From: Mycobacteroides saopaulense
Lineage (GTDB): Bacteria; Actinomycetota; Actinomycetes; Mycobacteriales; Mycobacteriaceae
DNA length: 64,000 nucleotides
Assembly: GCF_001456355.1 (NCBI RefSeq)
Contig: NZ_CP010271.1
Coordinates: 1,736,001-1,800,000, forward strand
Direction of reading: 5' to 3'
The notes under the pieces were generated by a model. It was not told where the DNA came from. It made no database searches and was given only the letters and a program-made list of their open reading frames with translations. This document shows, one piece after another, positions 60,133 through 64,000 of the stretch (position 1 is the first letter of the stretch; each line of letters starts with the position of its first letter). The translations under genes were made by a program, and so were the position numbers.

Positions 60133-60879
60133 TTAGTGGCACGGCTTGGCCGGCCTCGGATCGTGCGGATCGTCGGGGTCCGGGTCTCCGAACCAGCGTG
60201 ACGGTTCGTGTGCCCCGTATGTGTCATGCCAGTCCCACCATTCATATGCGGGGGACTGTGGATAGCCCTGCGGCGAGTCTTCCCACGTCTCCTGACGGCC
60301 CAGCGCCGTCATGTCGAGGAATGTCCAGGTGTTGTTGAAGGCCTCGTCCCCGCGGTTGTTGATGAAGTAGGTGCGAAACACGCGGTCGCCTTCGCGGATG
60401 AACGCGTTGGTTCCGTGCCAGTCTTCGACACCGAAATCCCGGTCGAAGGTGCTCTCGGGAACCATGGTGTACCAAGGGATCTGCCACCCCATGCGGGTCT
60501 TGATGCGTTCCAGATCGGCCTGGGATCCGCGCGAGACGTAGACCAGGGTGGTGTCGCGGGCATTCAGATGAGCCAGATTGCCGATGTGGTCGGCCATCAG
60601 CGAGCAGCCGATGCATCCGTGTTCGGGCCAATCGCCCGTGCCGGGATCGATGAAGGCGCGGTACACGATGAGCTGGCGCCGGCCCTGGAACAGGTCGAGC
60701 AGGCTCACCGCGCCCTCGGGGCCCTCGAAACGGTACGAGCTGTCTACCTCGGTCCAGGGCATGCGTCGGCGCTTGGCGGCCAAGGCGTCGCGAGCTCGGG
60801 TGAATGCCTTCTCCTCGGCGAGCATCTGCTGATGGGCGTGTTCCCATTCTTGTGCCGGCACGATGGCGGGTGTCTTCAT
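60133..60879 (-). CDS. DUF899 thioredoxin-like family protein
   Basis: 248 residues. Family markers: LAAKRRRMPWTEVDSSYRFEGPEG, LLDLFQGRRQLIVYRAFIDP, CIGCSLMADHIGNLAHLNARDTTLVYVSRGS. The CxxC-like CIGC pair and Trx-like fold suggest redox or ligand binding, but no activity is established. Start ATG with AGGAG inside the end of arsR, so translation is linked. Third gene of the minus-strand SRPBCC-ArsR-DUF899 operon. The tail (RWFGDPDPDDPHDPRPAK) is acidic and disordered. Confidence 0.88.
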   Translation of the reverse strand: MKTPAIVPAQEWEHAHQQMLAEEKAFTRARDALAAKRRRMPWTEVDSSYRFEGPEGAVSLLDLFQGRRQLIVYRAFIDPGTGDWPEHGCIGCSLMADHIGNLAHLNARDTTLVYVSRGSQADLERIKTRMGWQIPWYTMVPESTFDRDFGVEDWHGTNAFIREGDRVFRTYFINNRGDEAFNNTWTFLDMTALGRQETWEDSPQGYPQSPAYEWWDWHDTYGAHEPSRWFGDPDPDDPHDPRPAKPCH

Positions 60880-60888
60880 GACTATCTC

Positions 60889-61230
60889 CTATTCGGCCTT
60901 CTCGGTGTTCTGCAGGCTCTCGGCGATCTGCTTGATGCGTGCCAGCCGTCGATCCCATGCGGCACCCACCGCGGTGAGCTGCTCGGCGATGCGTGCGACC
61001 TGCTCTGCATTGGCGCGGTACTGCTTCTCTCGGCCGTTGGCGGTGGCGTGGACCAGGCCGGCCTTGTCGAGAACTGCGAGATGTTTGGTCACGGCCTGGC
61101 GGGTGACCGGAAGACGGTCGCTCAGCGTGGTCGCGGTCGCCATACCGTCACTGAGGATGAGATCGAAGACCCGACGCCGCGTCGGGTCGCCGACCGCCGC
61201 CCACAGGTCGTCGTCGATGACGGCCGTCAT
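60889..61230 (-). CDS. ArsR-family winged-helix regulator
   Basis: 113 residues from the ATG at 61230, which overlaps the upstream SRPBCC stop as ATGA. Winged helix with DPTRRRVFDLILSDGMATATTLSDRLPVTRQAVTKHLAVLDKAGLV (residues QAVTKHLAVLDKAGLV form the recognition helix). No cysteines are present, so it is not a soft-metal sensor; ArsR proteins paired with an SRPBCC/AHSA1 partner commonly regulate that operon. The two GCAAC/GTTGC palindromes upstream are its likely operators. Confidence 0.88.
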   Translation of the reverse strand: MTAVIDDDLWAAVGDPTRRRVFDLILSDGMATATTLSDRLPVTRQAVTKHLAVLDKAGLVHATANGREKQYRANAEQVARIAEQLTAVGAAWDRRLARIKQIAESLQNTEKAE

Positions 61231-61691
61231 GATCGGCCCGCCAGCTCCAGAGCACAGGGAGCCAGCCGGGGCAGGTGCTGTGCCCAACCCTCCTCGTGGG
61301 CCTCGTACTGCTCGGCGACCTCCGACTCCGTCCGGCCCTGGTCCCGAAAGCCGACCTCGGTCATCCGCACGCGTGTGCCCGTGCCCGACGGTGTCAGGTC
61401 AAAAGTGACCAGTAGCGAATTTTCAGGATTCGCCGTGTGCCCCTCCGGATAACACCAACGGAACGAGAACCGCCGCGGCGGATCCACGTCGACGAGCGTG
61501 AGCCCGAAGACGTGGATCTGGTCTGGCTCCTCGCCGTGGAAGGAGATCTCACCCCGCGTCCCGGGGGTCGGGGCGAACTCGGCCTCGTCGGGCCACCACT
61601 GCCTCATATGCTCCGGGCGGCTGATGACGGAGAAAACCACCTCTGGCGTCGCGTCGACATGAAGCTCTCGCTCGATCCGTTCGTATGACAT
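61227..61691 (-). CDS. SRPBCC/AHSA1 domain protein
   Basis: 154 residues from the ATG at 61691 with AAGGAG ahead; the longer frame to 61754 overlaps the operator. Pattern of Aha1-like proteins: IERELHVDATPEVVFSVISRPEHMRQWWPDE, GEISFHGEE, RFSFRWCYPEG, GTRVRMTEVGF, HLPRLAPCAL. Genes of this type are almost always fused or adjacent to a small ArsR regulator. First gene of the operon. The ligand is unknown. Confidence 0.88.
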   Translation of the reverse strand: MSYERIERELHVDATPEVVFSVISRPEHMRQWWPDEAEFAPTPGTRGEISFHGEEPDQIHVFGLTLVDVDPPRRFSFRWCYPEGHTANPENSLLVTFDLTPSGTGTRVRMTEVGFRDQGRTESEVAEQYEAHEEGWAQHLPRLAPCALELAGRS

Positions 61692-61705
61692 GTCTCTCCT
61701 TACTC

Positions 61706-61720
61706 GCAACGATCGGTTGC
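61706..61720. promoter_or_regulatory. Palindrome GCAAC-N5-GTTGC, site 1 (probable ArsR operator)
   Basis: GCAACGATCGGTTGC; extended by CG to CGCAAC-GATCG-GTTGCG. It lies 15 bases upstream of the SRPBCC start, overlapping the expected -10/start region. Confidence 0.75.
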
Positions 61721-61750
61721 GTATGACGCTAGTCCCGAATCGAACAATAT

Positions 61751-61765
61751 GCAACCACTAGTTGC
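61751..61765. promoter_or_regulatory. Palindrome GCAAC-N5-GTTGC, site 2 (probable ArsR operator)
   Basis: GCAACCACTAGTTGC, same half-sites and spacing as site 1 and 45 bases further upstream, flanking the predicted promoter. Two matching sites favour a real regulator target. Confidence 0.75.
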
Positions 61766-61900
61766 CAATCAGGGGCCCTGCGGCGCGGTCCAGGGGATTT
61801 GTTGTGCGGCAGGCGGTCCGGCGGGCCCTGCCGGTAGGCTGGGGGCGCTGTTGTAAGAAGCCCGCGCGTGGTTGTTCACGCTTGGCCGGTGAGGGGTCCG

Positions 61901-62194
61901 TTGGCGCTGTTCTTTGAGATCATTGGCTACGCGCTTTTGCTCTTCTGTTTGCTGCTGTTCGCGCGCATAGTGATCGAGACCATTCAGTCCATTAGCCGTG
62001 ATTGGCATCCGCGGGGTGCCACGGTGGTGATTCTGGAGCTCATCTTCACCATCACCGACCCGCCGGTGCGGTTATTGCGTCGTCTCATTCCGCCGCTGTC
62101 CCTTGGTGCGGTGCGATTCGACCTATCCATTACTTTGCTGCTTTTGGTCGGATTCTTTGGCATGCGGGTGGCGTTCCTGATGGCGGCTGGCTAA
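61901..62194 (+). CDS. YggT family membrane protein (Rv2146c-like)
   Basis: 97 residues from the TTG at 61901, which has GGTGAGGGG close ahead and aligns with the M. tuberculosis start (FFEIIGYALLLFCLLL); a GTG four codons earlier would add MRGP. Two membrane helices (about 3-23 and 65-90) enclose the conserved ITDPPVRLLRRLIPPLSLGAVRFDLS motif. YggT genes sit between sepF and divIVA/wag31 across Gram-positives; a division or polar growth role is assumed. Divergent from the SRPBCC operon. Confidence 0.85.
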   Translation: MALFFEIIGYALLLFCLLLFARIVIETIQSISRDWHPRGATVVILELIFTITDPPVRLLRRLIPPLSLGAVRFDLSITLLLLVGFFGMRVAFLMAAG

Positions 62195-62423
62195 GCCCGT
62201 AGCGACGCAGAATTTCGGTATTCAACTCACATCGATCTGGATACGAATACGCGTCATATCCAAAGCCTCAGAGTATTTTTATGCACGTCAGAGGGATACT
62301 TAACAAGCTCTGCTGCGACCGGCGGGTCTGATGTGACAGGATGGACGCCAGTTACAGTGAGACCGCATGTTCGCTTTACACTGCAATACGATTCCAGACG
62401 TCGAGACTTGATAGGGGCAGGCA

Positions 62424-63251
62424 ATGCCGCTTACACCAGCTGATGTACACAACGTCGCGTTCAGTAAGCCACCCATCGGTAAGCGTGGATACAACGAGGA
62501 CGAAGTTGATGCGTTCCTCGACTTGGTGGAGAACGAGCTGGCCCGCCTGATCGAGGAGAACTCGGATCTGCGTCAGCGGGTTCAGGAGCTGGACCAGGAG
62601 CTGGCCGAGGCCCGCAAGGGCGGCGGCGCGGCCCCCGCCTACGAGGCCCCCAAGCCCGAGAAGAAGCCCGAGCCCGCTAAGCCGGAGCCGACACCGGCAC
62701 CCGTGGTGGCGGCTGCTCCGGCCGGTGCGTCGACCGAGGAACACCACGTGCGCGCGGCCAAGATCCTGGGCCTGGCACAGGACACCGCGGACCGTCTCAC
62801 CGGGAACGCCAAGTCCGAGTCGGAAAAGATGCTCGCCGATGCTCGCGCAAATGCGGACCAGATTGTCAGCGAGGCACGCGCCACCGCCGACAAGACGGTC
62901 ACCGAGGCACGGACCAAGGCCGAGGCGCTACTCTCGGATGCCCAGACCCGTTCCGAGACCCAGCTGCGCCAGGCGCAGGAGAAGGCCGATGCCCTGCAAT
63001 CCGATGCCGAGCGCAAGCACTCGGAGATCATGGGCACCATCAACCAGCAGCGCACGGTGCTGGAGGGGCGTCTGGAGCAGTTGCGTACATTCGAGCGTGA
63101 GTACCGCACCCGGCTCAAGACCTACCTCGAGTCTCAGCTCGAGGAGCTTGGCCAGCGCGGTTCCGCCGCGCCCGTCGATGCGGGGGCTTCGAACGAAAAC
63201 GCATCCAAGGAAGCCGGTTTCGGCCAGTTCAACCGTGGGAACAACTACTGA
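62424..63251 (+). CDS. wag31: Polar growth scaffold DivIVA/Wag31
   Basis: 275 residues (260 in M. tuberculosis). N-terminal DivIVA domain: [42 protein letters not shown], where the [11 protein letters not shown] loop binds curved membrane. A Pro/Lys-rich linker (about 64-105) leads to a long coiled coil (about 110-250) of Ala/Glu/Lys repeats. It recruits cell-wall synthesis to the poles and is a PknA/PknB substrate in M. tuberculosis. AGGGGCAGGC precedes the ATG; 229 bases of promoter region lie upstream. Confidence 0.96.
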   Translation: MPLTPADVHNVAFSKPPIGKRGYNEDEVDAFLDLVENELARLIEENSDLRQRVQELDQELAEARKGGGAAPAYEAPKPEKKPEPAKPEPTPAPVVAAAPAGASTEEHHVRAAKILGLAQDTADRLTGNAKSESEKMLADARANADQIVSEARATADKTVTEARTKAEALLSDAQTRSETQLRQAQEKADALQSDAERKHSEIMGTINQQRTVLEGRLEQLRTFEREYRTRLKTYLESQLEELGQRGSAAPVDAGASNENASKEAGFGQFNRGNNY

Positions 63252-63296
63252 TTTAGATCGGTCTATGCTCGCGGCACGTATGAGGAGTGATTCGCG

Positions 63297-63752
63297 ATGC
63301 TGATCGTCGCATTGGTACTGGCCGCCGTCGGTCTGGCGTCCCTGGTGGCCGCAGTCGTCACCAGTAACGAGGTTCTTGCCTTCATCTGTATCGCCGCGGC
63401 AGCCGTCGGCGTGGTGCTCATGATCGTCGATGCCATCCGCGACCGGCATGCCGGTGCTCTGGAATCTGATGAGGAATCCGGGGAGGACGGCGGCGAACTC
63501 GACGAAGAGCACTCCGACGAGGAGGCCGACTCCGCCGCTGTGGCCGAGGATGGCGCGGAAGCCATTGAGCCAGAAGCTGATCCGGCCGAGACCTCGGTGA
63601 TTCCGGCGGTGCGCGAGAGCGCCACCCCTGCAGCCGGCGCGGTGAGCCTCAAGGAGGCTGCCACCGCCGCTCACCATCATTCGTCCGCTGAAGAGACCTA
63701 CGAGCAGTTCGACGTGGACGACGAGGACGAGGACGAGCCGCACCGCTCGTGA
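63297..63752 (+). CDS. Membrane protein with acidic tail (Rv2144c-like)
   Basis: 151 residues: two hydrophobic helices (about 2-24 and 26-47) followed by a strongly acidic Glu/Asp/Ala-rich tail (about 55-151) ending in DEDEDEPHRS. ATG with TGAGGAG seven to eight bases ahead. Matches the slot and layout of Rv2144c downstream of wag31. No catalytic motif. Its stop overlaps the next start (GTGA). Confidence 0.82.
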   Translation: MLIVALVLAAVGLASLVAAVVTSNEVLAFICIAAAAVGVVLMIVDAIRDRHAGALESDEESGEDGGELDEEHSDEEADSAAVAEDGAEAIEPEADPAETSVIPAVRESATPAAGAVSLKEAATAAHHHSSAEETYEQFDVDDEDEDEPHRS

Positions 63753-64000
63753 CGGGACCTTGTCGGATGTCGCGTGGTGCAATCGTGGGCCTGGCCGCCG
63801 CCACGACGCTCACCTTGTCGGCATGCCACGGCGCGGGCCCGGCCGTGAGCGGCCATTCCGACGCGGTGGCCACCATCGTTCTGGTGACGGCCCAGACGAC
63901 CGTTCCGCCCCTGTCGACGCCCAGTACGCTCGGCGAGGAGCCGGACGGAGGCGCATTGTCCGCGCCGGTCAGTCCGTTCGACACCTCCTCGTTGGCGGTC
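63749..64000 (+). CDS. Exported lipoprotein, 3' end cut by window edge
   Basis: 84 codons in the window, open to the end. From the GTG at 63749 (GTGA overlap with the previous gene) or the ATG at 63767: signal IVGLAAATTTLTLSACHG with a lipobox LSAC, then a Ser/Thr/Val/Pro-rich region (SGHSDAVATIVLVTAQTT). A short surface lipoprotein; the rest and function are outside the window. Confidence 0.75.
   Translation, partial: MTGPCRMSRGAIVGLAAATTLTLSACHGAGPAVSGHSDAVATIVLVTAQTTVPPLSTPSTLGEEPDGGALSAPVSPFDTSSLAV

Overview
The window is a high-GC actinobacterial chromosome segment from a mycobacterium. Gene content and order follow the Mycobacterium tuberculosis stretch from asnB (Rv2201) down to Rv2144c almost gene for gene: asnB, ctaC-ctaF-mmpS3, qcrCAB-ctaE, trpD, ripC, pimB, fadD15, TB16.3, a LAM mannosyltransferase, aroG, pknL, mptA, idsA2, lppM, then the division and cell wall (dcw) cluster mraZ to wag31. 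The IS and PE_PGRS insertions that interrupt this region in M. tuberculosis are absent, and extra genes are present. A rapid grower of the Mycobacteroides abscessus/chelonae type is likely, but that assignment is inference. No rRNA, tRNA, CRISPR array or transposase was seen.

Layout. 1-9.7 kb: 5' part of asnB, then the aerobic respiratory genes in two facing blocks. ctaC-ctaF-mmpS3-membrane protein run on the plus strand; ctaE-qcrC-qcrA-qcrB run on the minus strand. Together they encode most of the cytochrome bcc-aa3 supercomplex. 9.9-19 kb: trpD, then an accessory block: a secreted Pro/Ala-rich protein, an acyl-CoA dehydrogenase/TetR pair with a very large palindrome in its promoter, a mercury-sensing merR with a MerB-type lyase fused to a thioredoxin-like domain, a DnaQ/GIY-YIG protein and two tandem paralogous methyltransferases. 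19-40.7 kb: envelope genes (ripC, a secreted metalloprotease, pimB, an acyltransferase, GT87 and mptA mannosyltransferases, idsA2, lppM) mixed with fadD15, aroG, pknL and its presumed DNA-binding substrate. 40.8-64 kb: the dcw cluster, headed by a textbook MraZ-box promoter, with most genes overlapping by 1-14 bases. A three-gene minus-strand SRPBCC/ArsR/DUF899 operon with two identical operators sits between sepF and the yggT-wag31 end.

How it fits together: the segment couples respiration with synthesis and insertion of the mycobacterial envelope (peptidoglycan precursors, PIM/LAM mannosylation, septal PBP/FtsW, polar growth by Wag31). The most noteworthy additions are the self-contained MerR/MerB stress locus, where the cysteine spacing of both proteins matches the known mercury ligands exactly, and the ArsR operon inserted inside the division cluster. 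Several genes (ctaE, merR, TB16.3, aroG) show -10 hexamers only 6-7 bases before the start codon, which predicts leaderless mRNAs.
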